Assembly (NCBI RefSeq): GCF_014649015.1
Contig: NZ_BMSF01000014.1
Coordinates: forward strand, 62,001-126,000
Origin: Streptomyces narbonensis
GTDB lineage: Bacteria > Actinomycetota > Actinomycetes > Streptomycetales > Streptomycetaceae
Reading direction: 5' to 3'
DNA length: 64,000 nucleotides
The notes under the pieces were generated by a model. The model saw only the letters and a program-made list of their open reading frames with translations. It was not told where the DNA came from and searched no databases. Made by a program: the position numbers and the translations under genes. Shown piece by piece: positions 1-8,022 of this stretch (positions within the stretch are counted from its first letter, which is position 1; each line of letters begins with the position of its first letter).

Positions 1-329
1 TCGCGTGCAGCACCAACAACAACCGCCCCTGCGGCGGTGCTCGCGGCTCGTTCTGCAACCACATCCGCGCGCTCGTCGGCGAAGCCGCCCTGCAGTACGG
101 GGCCGAGCGCGTCGCCCGCTACCTGAAGGCCGAGACGCCGGGGCAGGAGCCCGACGCCTCCACGCTCGTCTCGGTGATGACCGCCACGCGCCCCGCCCAG
201 GGCGACACCTCGGCCGCCGCCCCGGTGTTCAGCCGCTTCCTGCGCCACCTGGCCTACCTCGAACGGGAGCCGGTGACCGTGCCGTTGCCCGAGATGCAGT
301 GGTTCCCGCCGACGAGGGCGGTGGCCTGA
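1..329 (+). CDS. SWIM-type zinc-finger protein, C-terminal fragment (partial)
   Basis: The reading frame starts at base 3 and enters from outside the window; only the last ~108 residues are present. Near its left end is a cysteine-rich stretch ending in a Cys-Asn-His triplet, which fits the C-x-H half of a SWIM zinc finger; the partner cysteines are less clear, so the family call is tentative. SWIM domains are small zinc-binding modules thought to bind DNA or protein. The stop TGA (327-329) overlaps the next ATG (TGATG), so this is the upstream member of the operon that runs to 7223. A SWIM gene (yehQ) also accompanies the AAA+/VWA genes of the E. coli yeh cluster, which supports the reading. 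Confidence 0.55.
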   Translation, partial: ACSTNNNRPCGGARGSFCNHIRALVGEAALQYGAERVARYLKAETPGQEPDASTLVSVMTATRPAQGDTSAAAPVFSRFLRHLAYLEREPVTVPLPEMQWFPPTRAVA

Positions 330-1732
330 TGCGCACGGATCTGCTCTCCGACCCCGTGGACGGGCTCGACGAGGCCCTCGCGGCCGTCGACGCGTTCGAC
401 CGGGTGCTCGTCGCCGGACTGCTCCGTCCGCAGCCCGCGCAGGCCGAGGGCCTCGCCGCGATCACGGAGGCCGTCGCCGGGACGCCACTGGCCTCGCGCG
501 TCGCCGAGGCCGCCGAGAAGACGGCGGCCGGCGCGGCGGGCGAGGAGCACTTCGTCGCCCTCGCCGCCGCCCGCACCGCCCTCATGGGTTCCGTGCACGA
601 CGCCCTCGTCGCCCGCGTCGGCGACGTCACGGGCCGACCGCGCGCGGAGGCCGCCGCACCGGCCGAGGGAGACGGGGGCCCCGCCGCCAACGTGCTGGCG
701 GCGGCCCGCGCCTGGCTCTGCGACCTCGCGCGCGCCGGCTGGCAGGGCATCGACCACGAACTGGTCGCCGGTGCGGCGCCCGTCGTCTCCGCGATGCTGC
801 CGGACCCGCTGCTGCGGCGTCAGGCCGCCCTGCTCGACGGCTTCGCCGCCGAACTGGCCGCCTCCTGCCCGGGAGCCACCCTGGAGCGCGTCCCCGTGCG
901 CCGCTGGGCCGACCTCTGGTCCCGCGCGCTGCTGCTGACCCTGCCCGGCGCGACCGGTGCCGCCGCAGGACCGATGACGTCCGCCGCGACCGGCCGCCTG
1001 CTACCCCTCGGCGTCGACGTGCAGGAGCACGCGACCGCCGTACAGGCACAGGTCCACGCGGTGTTCGAACCCGCCGACGGCACCGCTCCGCGACTCGTGC
1101 GGGCCGCGGTCTCCGCACCCAAGCCGGACACCGTCGTCGGCGCCGGACTCTGGCAGCTGCTCCGCCCGCGGATGTCGCTCCTGGCCGCCGTGAGCGAGGG
1201 CCGCTCCATGGAACTCGACGCCATGCCCGTCACGGACGAGGGCGACCTCGTCTGGGACGACGAGCGGGCCCGCGCGGGAGAGCCCGCCGACCCCTTCGCG
1301 ACGGCCCGGGTGATCCTCTCCACCGCCGCCGACCCGGTGACCGCCCCTCTGGACCGCCACCCGGTCCGGATCGCCGTACCCGTGCTCGTCGAGGGATACA
1401 CGGTGGAGCGCGAGGACGACGGACCGACGGCGTTCGCCGTCGCCGGGCACCGGCTGGCCGTCGACACCGACCGCGCCCCGGCGGCCGGTCCGCTCACCCC
1501 GGAGGCGGTCGCCGCGTCCGGAGCGTGCGTCGGACTGCTCCGCTGGGACGCCGGGCAGTTCGTCCTCCAGCCGCTGGCCGTCGAGACGACCGTGCGGAAG
1601 AAGACCGTCGCGGTCCACGCGGGAGCCTGGGCCGGAGGCACCACCGACAAGGTCGGCGTCCGGGCGGAGAAGGCCGCCACGGACTCCGTCGCCGTCCTGC
1701 GCGAACGAGCGGGAAGGCTGCTGCGGAAATGA
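329..1732 (+). CDS. Unrecognised protein of the MoxR-VWA operon
   Basis: A 467-aa protein with no motif I recognise. It is alanine-rich and soluble, with no signal peptide or membrane segment. The N-terminal half looks helical; the C-terminal half (about residues 240-450) has alternating hydrophobic stretches suggesting beta structure, including a segment near 345-365 on setting values as 'RIAVPVLVEGYTVE'. The start is the ATG overlapping the upstream stop (TGATG), and the end overlaps the VWA gene start (ATGA), so translation is probably coupled on both sides. Its constant position between SWIM and VWA genes suggests an adaptor or substrate component of the same machine. This role is inference only. 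Confidence 0.75.
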   Translation: MRTDLLSDPVDGLDEALAAVDAFDRVLVAGLLRPQPAQAEGLAAITEAVAGTPLASRVAEAAEKTAAGAAGEEHFVALAAARTALMGSVHDALVARVGDVTGRPRAEAAAPAEGDGGPAANVLAAARAWLCDLARAGWQGIDHELVAGAAPVVSAMLPDPLLRRQAALLDGFAAELAASCPGATLERVPVRRWADLWSRALLLTLPGATGAAAGPMTSAATGRLLPLGVDVQEHATAVQAQVHAVFEPADGTAPRLVRAAVSAPKPDTVVGAGLWQLLRPRMSLLAAVSEGRSMELDAMPVTDEGDLVWDDERARAGEPADPFATARVILSTAADPVTAPLDRHPVRIAVPVLVEGYTVEREDDGPTAFAVAGHRLAVDTDRAPAAGPLTPEAVAASGACVGLLRWDAGQFVLQPLAVETTVRKKTVAVHAGAWAGGTTDKVGVRAEKAATDSVAVLRERAGRLLRK

Positions 1733-3216
1733 CCGACCGCACCCACCCCGGCGACGCCACCGCCGACCTCACCGAAGCCACCGACCCCATCGCCGACCTC
1801 ACCGAAGCCACCGACCCCATCGCCGTCCCCACCGACCCGGCCACCGCCGTCCCCGCCGTCCCCACCGACGCGGCCATCGCCGTCCCCGCCGACTCCGACG
1901 ACAACCGCCGCCAGGTCCTCTACTGGCGTCTCCTCGCCCGGCTCTTCGACCACGAGGAGCAGCCCGCCCTGGAGTCCGCGAGCCTCGCCGTCGTCGAGGA
2001 CATCGGCCTCCCGTCGGCGCTGCTCGACCCGGGCGCGTCCGTCGACTCCGTCGTCCAGCGCCACCCGGAACTGGCCGAGGAGTTCGACGGCCTGATGACC
2101 CCGGAGCCCGAGCCGGACGACACCCGCGACCGGGCCGCCGAAGTGCGGCGCGCCGCACTCGCCTCGAAGGTCCTGCTCAACGTCTTCTCCACCGGCTCCG
2201 GCACGGTCTCCGCCGGACAGCTGGCGCGCTGGCAGTCGGACGCCGGCTGGCTGGAGCGCGCGCTCGGCTGCCCGCCCGGCGGCCTGCGTGGCGGACGGGC
2301 GGCCGGAGCGGGCCTGACCGGCGGCGGCCTCGGTGCCGAGCTCGGCACCGTCGAGGCCGACCTGGTCCAGCGCATGCACCTGCGGGAGGTGCTGGCCGAC
2401 CCCGCGCTCGCCGCCAAGCTCACCCCGAGCATGTCCCTCATCGAGCAGCTCCTGCGCGACAAGGGCAACCTCTCCGGCATCGCCCTGGCCAACGCCAAGT
2501 CCCTCATCCGGCGTTACGTCGACGAGGTCGCCGAGGTGCTGCGCACCCAGGTGGAGAAGGCGACCGTCGGCGAGCTGGACCGCTCGGTCCCGCCCAAGCG
2601 GGTCTTCCGGAACCTCGACGTCGACCGCACCATCTGGAAGAACCTCACCAACTGGAGCCCGGAGGAGGAGCGGCTCTACGTCGACCGCCTCTACTACCGG
2701 CACACCGTCCGCAGGACCACGCCCCAGCGGCTCGTCGTCGTCGTGGACCAGTCCGGTTCCATGGTCGACTCGATGGTGAACTGCACCATCCTTGCCTCGA
2801 TCTTCGCCGGTCTGCCGAAGGTGGACGTCCACCTCATCGCGTACGACACCCGCGCGATCGACCTCACCCCCTGGGTGCACGACCCGTTCGACGTGCTGCT
2901 CCGCACCAACCTCGGCGGCGGCAACGACGGCCCGGTCGCCATGGCCATGGCCCGGCCGAAGATCGCCGAACCGAAGAACACCGTCATGGTGTGGATCTCC
3001 GACTTCTACGAGTTCGACCGCTCCCAGCCCCTCTTCGAGGGCATCGAGGCGGTCCACCGGTCCGGCGTGCGGTTCATCCCCGTCGGCTCGGTGACCAGCT
3101 CCGGACGCCAGGAGGTCAACCCCTGGTTCCGCGAGCGGTTCAAGGCACTCGGCACCCCCGTGGTCTCCGGCCACATCGACAAGCTCGTCCACGAACTCAA
3201 GACCTTCCTCACCTGA
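1729..3216 (+). CDS. VWA (CoxE/YehP-like) domain protein
   Basis: A 495-aa cytoplasmic protein with a C-terminal von Willebrand A domain (about 334-490). The metal-ion-dependent adhesion site is complete: D340-x-S342-x-S344 in VVVVDQSGSM, T393 in LRTNLGGG, and D425 in VWISDFYE. VWA proteins of this type work with MoxR AAA+ ATPases as metal-dependent adaptors or chaperone partners. The N-terminal ~55 residues are low-complexity and contain an exact duplication of ADLTEATDPI encoded by a perfect 30-bp tandem repeat (1762-1791, 1792-1821). Residues 60-330 are helical and unassigned. It starts with the ATGA overlap at 1729, and 12 bp separate it from the MoxR gene. The E. coli counterpart would be yehP. 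Confidence 0.85.
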   Translation: MTDRTHPGDATADLTEATDPIADLTEATDPIAVPTDPATAVPAVPTDAAIAVPADSDDNRRQVLYWRLLARLFDHEEQPALESASLAVVEDIGLPSALLDPGASVDSVVQRHPELAEEFDGLMTPEPEPDDTRDRAAEVRRAALASKVLLNVFSTGSGTVSAGQLARWQSDAGWLERALGCPPGGLRGGRAAGAGLTGGGLGAELGTVEADLVQRMHLREVLADPALAAKLTPSMSLIEQLLRDKGNLSGIALANAKSLIRRYVDEVAEVLRTQVEKATVGELDRSVPPKRVFRNLDVDRTIWKNLTNWSPEEERLYVDRLYYRHTVRRTTPQRLVVVVDQSGSMVDSMVNCTILASIFAGLPKVDVHLIAYDTRAIDLTPWVHDPFDVLLRTNLGGGNDGPVAMAMARPKIAEPKNTVMVWISDFYEFDRSQPLFEGIEAVHRSGVRFIPVGSVTSSGRQEVNPWFRERFKALGTPVVSGHIDKLVHELKTFLT

Positions 3217-3228
3217 GAGGCCCTTCGC

Positions 3229-4353
3229 ATGTCCGAACTGCTCCGCGCCCCCGCCGAGATCAAGTACGCCGAGGAACTCGACTGGCTGGAATCGATCGAC
3301 GACAACCCCAAGCCGTTCTCCTGGCGGCTGTCCCCGAAGATGGTGCGCCTCTTCGTCCTCGGCTCCGAGCGCGCCGACGGCCTCGACCGGGAGGTGGCCC
3401 AGAAGTGGTTCGGCGACCGCAGCATCGTCGAGCGCTCCATCGTCACCCTGGCCTCCGACCGGGGCCTGCTCCTCATCGGTGACCCCGGCACCGGGAAGAG
3501 CTGGCTCGCCGAGCTCCTCGCGGCCGCGATCAGCCGAAACTCGACCCTGGTCGTGCAGGGCACCGCGGGCACCACCGAGGACCACATCAAGTACTCGTGG
3601 AACGTGTCCATGGTCATCGCCAAGGGCCAGTCGCGGGAGTCGATGATCCCCTCGCCGATCATGACCGCGATGGAGTCCGGCACCATCGGCCGCTTCGAGG
3701 AGCTGACCCGCTCCACCAGCGACGTCCAGGACGCGCTCATCTCGATCCTCTCCGAGAAGTACGTCTCCGTCCCCGAGCTGGAGAGCGACGGCGGCGGCGA
3801 CAACATCGTCTTCGCCAAGCCCGGCTTCTCGATCATCGCCACCGCCAACAGCCGCGACCGGGGGGTCAACGACCTGTCGTCCGCGCTCAAGCGCCGCTTC
3901 AACTTCGTCCGCATCCCGGTCGTGACGAACAAGAAGAGCGAGGCCGAGATCGTCCGCTTCCGCACCGAGGAACTGCTCCGCCGCCACCAGATCGACCTGG
4001 ACGTGCCGCCCACCCTCCTCGACGTCCTCCTCCAGAGCTTCGCCGACCTCCGCGCCTCCTCCGCGGCGGCCGGCAGCGACGACGAGAAGCTGGAGTCCGC
4101 GCTGTCCACCGCCGAACAGATCGGCGTACTGGAGGACGCCGTCCTCCACAGCAACTTCTTCGGCGAGCGCGCCCTGACCGCCCGTACCCTCGCCGCCTCG
4201 CTCGTCGGCTCCCTCGCCCGCCGCGAGCCCGAGGACCTCGCCATCCTCAACAAGTACCTGCACGGCGTCGTCGAGCCGCGCGGCAAGGAGGAGGGTGGCT
4301 CCTGGCCCGAGTTCCTGGAGGGCGGCCGCGAAGCGATCGCCAAGCTGGCATGA
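3229..4353 (+). CDS. MoxR-family AAA+ ATPase (YehL-like)
   Basis: A 374-aa single-domain AAA+ ATPase. Walker A is GDPGTGKS (84-91). The Walker B position reads GRFEEL (154-159), with Glu where Asp is usual, as in some MoxR proteins. Sensor 1 is N207 in IIATANSRDRG, and the arginine finger is in LKRRF (220-224). MoxR ATPases pair with VWA proteins and use ATP to remodel or activate a client, for example by cofactor insertion. The gene follows the VWA gene by 12 bp and overlaps the next by ATGA, so stoichiometric synthesis is likely. The client is unknown; the flanking 467-aa and 957-aa proteins are candidates for client or adaptor. Confidence 0.9.
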   Translation: MSELLRAPAEIKYAEELDWLESIDDNPKPFSWRLSPKMVRLFVLGSERADGLDREVAQKWFGDRSIVERSIVTLASDRGLLLIGDPGTGKSWLAELLAAAISRNSTLVVQGTAGTTEDHIKYSWNVSMVIAKGQSRESMIPSPIMTAMESGTIGRFEELTRSTSDVQDALISILSEKYVSVPELESDGGGDNIVFAKPGFSIIATANSRDRGVNDLSSALKRRFNFVRIPVVTNKKSEAEIVRFRTEELLRRHQIDLDVPPTLLDVLLQSFADLRASSAAAGSDDEKLESALSTAEQIGVLEDAVLHSNFFGERALTARTLAASLVGSLARREPEDLAILNKYLHGVVEPRGKEEGGSWPEFLEGGREAIAKLA

Positions 4354-7223
4354 GCGCGGCCCCCGAGACCCCGTTCGCCGCGCTGCGGGGCCAACTCCAC
4401 GAGGCGGCGGCCGAGTTCGCCGGGGGAGGGGACGCCCTCGAAGGCATCCTCCTCGGCATGGTCGACGACGTCGACCGGGCGGCCGGCGAACCCCTGGAGA
4501 TCTTCCCCGTCTGCCACCACTCGCCCGCGTCGGCACTCGCCATGGCCCGCCGGCTCCGGGAGAAGCAGCCGAAGGTCGTGTACCTGGAGCTGTGCGAGGA
4601 CATGGCGCCGCTCCTGACCGAGTTGCGCAACTGCCGGCTGCCGGTCGCCGTGCAGGCGTTCGCCGGCGACATCGACGGCTTCCCGGCCGACTGGGCCCCG
4701 CTGTCCGTCGTCGCCCCGATCACCGAGGCCTCCGCCGAGTACCAGGCCATCGCGTACGCCCTCGACACCCCCGGTGTGGAGCTCGTCCTCGTCGACCGCT
4801 CCTCCGACCACGTCTTCCAGTGGGACACCCGGCACGACCGGTCAGGAGCCCCGGACGGCACGGACGGGGACACGGCGGCTCCGGCGGGCGCCGCGGGCAC
4901 GGCGGCCCCCGCGACGAAGGCCGCCGAGGCCGAGGCGGCGCTCCACGGCGAGGCCGTCGGCGTCGAGATCGGCGACCTGCGGCCGCGCTTCGCCGAGCTG
5001 GAGGAGCACCTGCTCCGGCACGGCAAGGTCCGCCACTGGTCGGAGTGGTGGCACCAGTACGTGGAGGTCCCGCTCGGCGACAGCGATCACGACACCTACC
5101 GCCAGGTCATGTTCCTCATCGGCAGCCTGTTCCGGCGGCTCGCCCCGGGCGACGGCGACCGGGTCCGCGTGGACGAGGACCGCGAGCGCTACATGTGGAC
5201 CCGGATGCGCGAGCACCTGACCGCGACCGGCACCGACCCGGCGGACTGTCTCTACGTGTGCGGCGCCTTCCACGCCGCGAGCCGCGTCGACGAGTTCGGT
5301 GTGGACGGCACCACGGGCGCCGACGGCACCACCGGCTTCACGATCTCCCCGCGGACCGCCACCACCTGGCAGTACGGGCTGATCCCGTCGAGCCACACCG
5401 CGATCGAGGCGCAGTTCGGCCTCGCCGCCGGATCGGTGTCGATCGCCGCGACGCAGTGGGCGAAGAACCTCAAGCGCACCCGCGTGAAGCCGTACCGCCT
5501 CGAAGGCCAGGCCGGCGCGAAGAAGCCGGCGCCGACGAAGACGGCCGCGAAGGCCGCCGTCCCCGTCGTGCCCGTGGGCGCGGAGGACCGGCTCTCCGGC
5601 TTCCTGCGCCGGCCGCCGGTCGTCGACACCCTGGACGAGGCCGAGCTGCTCGGCTGGTCCGTGGACATCGTCCGCGCGGCCCGCCGCAGTGGCTACCTCG
5701 CCTCGACGGCCGACGCGATCGCCGTCTTCGAGACGTCGATCCTGCTCGCCGGAATGCGGGACCGGGCCAAGCCGACGCCGTACGACTTCCAGGACGCGGC
5801 CGTCACCTGCATCGAGAAGGACTCGGTGCCGGGGCGCCGGGACGTGCGGCGCCTCGTCGAGATCATGATGGGCGGCGACCGGATCGGCCAGGTCGGCTAC
5901 GACGCGTTGCCGCCCCTCGCGCGCGACGTGTACGACCGGCTGGCGCCGCTGGCGCTCAATCTGGAGCAGCGCGGTGTGCGCCGCGCCCTCCTCGACATGG
6001 CCTCGGAGCCGGACCTCCGGGCCTGCTCCGACGTCCTCTGGATGCTCCGCCGGCTGATGCCGCCGGGTGCCGCCCGGCCCATCATGGGAGAGCGGCGGCT
6101 CGGCGAGCGCTCGATCCAGGAGTCGTGGGACCTGTCCCTCGGCACCCACCAGCGCGCGCTCATCGAGCTCGGCTACGAGGGCGTGAGCCTCGAACAGGTC
6201 CTGGAGCAGCGGCTGCGGCGCACGGCGTACGGGCCGCAGGCGACGACCGCGCAGGTCCTGGCGGCGGTCGAGGACGCGACGCTGTACCTCGGCGGCCGAC
6301 GCCTCGCCGAGGAGCTGGGGACCCGGGCCCTGGAGGTCCTGGCCGCCGAGCGGACGGTGGACGGGGCCCCGGAGGTGCTGCGCAGGGTCCGCGGCCTCCT
6401 CGCGTACTACCGGACGAGCGAAGCGGTGCTGCCGCCGTGGATCGAGTCGTTCGTCCGGACCGGTTACGCCCACTACTGCACCCTGCTGCCGACCGCCTTC
6501 CGGGACGAGGACGCGACGGCCGGGCAGGTGGCGGCCATGCTGGGCTTCCTGTTCAGCATGGAGAGCCTGGCCCTCTCGCTGGGCTGCGACCGGACGCAGC
6601 TCGAACTGTCGGTGGCGCAGTCGCACCCGCAGGACCCTGCGAAGACGGCGCTGCTGTGGGCGGCGCAGGTACAGCTCGGCACGCTCTCCCGGGCGGAGCT
6701 GAGGGCCCGCTGCGACGAGCTCCTCGGCAACCCCCTGGTGGTGCCCTCCTATCCGCGCTACCTCAGCGGTTTCGTCCACGCGCTCGAACCGGTGCCGGGA
6801 CTCGCCGACGTCGTGGTGGAGGCCGTGTCGAACGCCTTCGGGCGGCTGCCGGACGCCGTCCTGCTGCCGTGGCTGCCGGTCCTCATCACCACGCTCCGGT
6901 CGAACGCGACGGAGCTGGCCCCGCTGCTCATCCGCGAGGCGGGACGCATCTTCCCGGCCCGGCTCGCCGCCCTGGACGCCTGGGTCCCGCCCTGGCGGCA
7001 GCAGCCGGTGGCGCTCGCGGCGGCCCGTACCCGTCCGGACTCCACGGCCCCAGGGGGCGTGGCGCTGCTCCCGGCGCACCCGGAGACCTGCGACGCGCTC
7101 GCGGAGCTGCTGGGCTGCGCGGACGGCTGGGAGCCGGCGGGCACCGCGTCCCGCCGCCCGTCCCTGACGGACCGCCACCCCGACACGGCGCGTGCGGTGG
7201 CGGCCCTCCTCGCGGGCGCATGA
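4350..7223 (+). CDS. DUF5682-like protein of the MoxR-VWA system (YehM-like)
   Basis: A 957-aa cytoplasmic protein encoded last in the operon, starting in an ATGA overlap with the ATPase gene. The N-terminal third carries FPVCHHSPAS (52-61) followed by VVYLELCEDM (77-86). A His-rich motif followed by a strand with Glu recalls TraB/ChaN/EreA-type domains; that fold suggestion is inference. An Ala/Thr/Lys-rich linker (near 390-410) separates it from a long helical C-terminal region (410-957) that could be a repeat scaffold. The family, which I recall as DUF5682, accompanies MoxR-VWA pairs and matches E. coli yehM by position and motif. If the N-domain is enzymatic, it is the likely effector of the system. 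Confidence 0.8.
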   Translation: MSAAPETPFAALRGQLHEAAAEFAGGGDALEGILLGMVDDVDRAAGEPLEIFPVCHHSPASALAMARRLREKQPKVVYLELCEDMAPLLTELRNCRLPVAVQAFAGDIDGFPADWAPLSVVAPITEASAEYQAIAYALDTPGVELVLVDRSSDHVFQWDTRHDRSGAPDGTDGDTAAPAGAAGTAAPATKAAEAEAALHGEAVGVEIGDLRPRFAELEEHLLRHGKVRHWSEWWHQYVEVPLGDSDHDTYRQVMFLIGSLFRRLAPGDGDRVRVDEDRERYMWTRMREHLTATGTDPADCLYVCGAFHAASRVDEFGVDGTTGADGTTGFTISPRTATTWQYGLIPSSHTAIEAQFGLAAGSVSIAATQWAKNLKRTRVKPYRLEGQAGAKKPAPTKTAAKAAVPVVPVGAEDRLSGFLRRPPVVDTLDEAELLGWSVDIVRAARRSGYLASTADAIAVFETSILLAGMRDRAKPTPYDFQDAAVTCIEKDSVPGRRDVRRLVEIMMGGDRIGQVGYDALPPLARDVYDRLAPLALNLEQRGVRRALLDMASEPDLRACSDVLWMLRRLMPPGAARPIMGERRLGERSIQESWDLSLGTHQRALIELGYEGVSLEQVLEQRLRRTAYGPQATTAQVLAAVEDATLYLGGRRLAEELGTRALEVLAAERTVDGAPEVLRRVRGLLAYYRTSEAVLPPWIESFVRTGYAHYCTLLPTAFRDEDATAGQVAAMLGFLFSMESLALSLGCDRTQLELSVAQSHPQDPAKTALLWAAQVQLGTLSRAELRARCDELLGNPLVVPSYPRYLSGFVHALEPVPGLADVVVEAVSNAFGRLPDAVLLPWLPVLITTLRSNATELAPLLIREAGRIFPARLAALDAWVPPWRQQPVALAAARTRPDSTAPGGVALLPAHPETCDALAELLGCADGWEPAGTASRRPSLTDRHPDTARAVAALLAGA

Positions 7224-7240
7224 CGCCCCCGCGAGGCCGT

Positions 7241-7282
7241 TGACGTGATGCGCGTCACTGCCCGGGCGGTCCGGCCCGGGCA
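7241..7282. promoter_or_regulatory. Inverted repeats between the MoxR operon and the ComB-like gene
   Basis: Two features lie in this 76-bp gap. First, TGACG-N7-CGTCA (7241-7257) is an operator-like dyad. Second, TGCCCGGGC, a 6-nt loop and GCCCGGGCA (7259-7282) form a 9-bp perfect stem that could terminate the upstream operon, although no T-run follows. The stem ends 17 nt before the downstream ATG, so it could also affect that gene. Confidence 0.4.
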
Positions 7283-7299
7283 TACGCGATCATGAAGGG

Positions 7300-7995
7300 A
7301 TGGACACTCGTTTCCTCTCCATCGCCGAAGTGGCCGAAGTCCCCTCCGTGGCCGTCGTCGTCGACGTCATGCGCGCCTACACGGTGGCCGCCTGGGCCTT
7401 CGCCCGGGGCGCGGAGAAGATCGTGCTCGCCGGGTCGCTGGACGAAGCCCTCGCGCTCAAGTCCCGTCACCCGGACTGGATCGCGCTCAAGGACGGTCCG
7501 CCCGCAGCCGGCTTCGACGCCGTCAACTCCCCGGGCCTGCTGCGCTCCCTCGACCTCGACGGGCGGACCGTCGTCCAGAAGACCACGGCGGGGACGGTCG
7601 GCGCCCTCGCGGTCAAGGACGCGTCGCTGGTGCTGTGCGCCGGTTTCGTGGTCGCGGAGGCCACGGCCGGGGTCCTGCGGGCCCGGGGGAGCGAGGGTGT
7701 CACGTTCGTGGTCACCGGCGAGGACGGTCAGGCCGACGAGGACCTGGCGTGCGCGCAGTACATCGCCCGGAGGGTCACCGAGACGGAGACCGGCGCGGCG
7801 GAGTTCCTGCGCCGCGCCGACACGTCACGCGCCGCCGCCGAACTGAGGGAGGGCGTGCGCAAGGGAGTTCATCCTGACGACGTCGCCCTCTGCCTGGAGC
7901 TCGACCGCTTCCCCTTCGCCATGGTGGCGACCGTGGAGGACTCGCTCATGGTCCTGCGGCCGGTGGCCGTCTCCTCGCCGACGGACGAGGCCTGA
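7300..7995 (+). CDS. 2-phosphosulfolactate phosphatase family protein (ComB-like)
   Basis: A 231-aa protein matching the ComB fold: VAVVVDVMRAYT at the N-terminus (the VDVLRATTT-type metal site), a GFDAVNSPG loop, VVQKTTAGT in place of the usual TTNGT, and a C-terminal region ending in VEDSLMVLRPV. In methanogens ComB hydrolyses 2-phosphosulfolactate in coenzyme M synthesis. Streptomyces do not make coenzyme M, so the substrate here is unknown and is probably another phosphorylated acid. An in-frame shift to the ATG at 7292 is not possible because it lies in a different frame. GAAGG sits almost against the chosen ATG, so the start or the ribosome-binding site is not ideal. Confidence 0.75.
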   Translation: MDTRFLSIAEVAEVPSVAVVVDVMRAYTVAAWAFARGAEKIVLAGSLDEALALKSRHPDWIALKDGPPAAGFDAVNSPGLLRSLDLDGRTVVQKTTAGTVGALAVKDASLVLCAGFVVAEATAGVLRARGSEGVTFVVTGEDGQADEDLACAQYIARRVTETETGAAEFLRRADTSRAAAELREGVRKGVHPDDVALCLELDRFPFAMVATVEDSLMVLRPVAVSSPTDEA

Positions 7996-8022
7996 GCAGC
8001 CGGCCACGGCAGGTGACGGACG

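Noticed and set aside
820..4536. Very long open frame (over 1200 codons) on the minus strand opposite the MoxR-VWA operon
   Set aside because: It is antisense to four genes with clear motifs and operon overlaps. Its Asp/Gly/Val-rich composition is the usual third-position shadow of high-GC genes.
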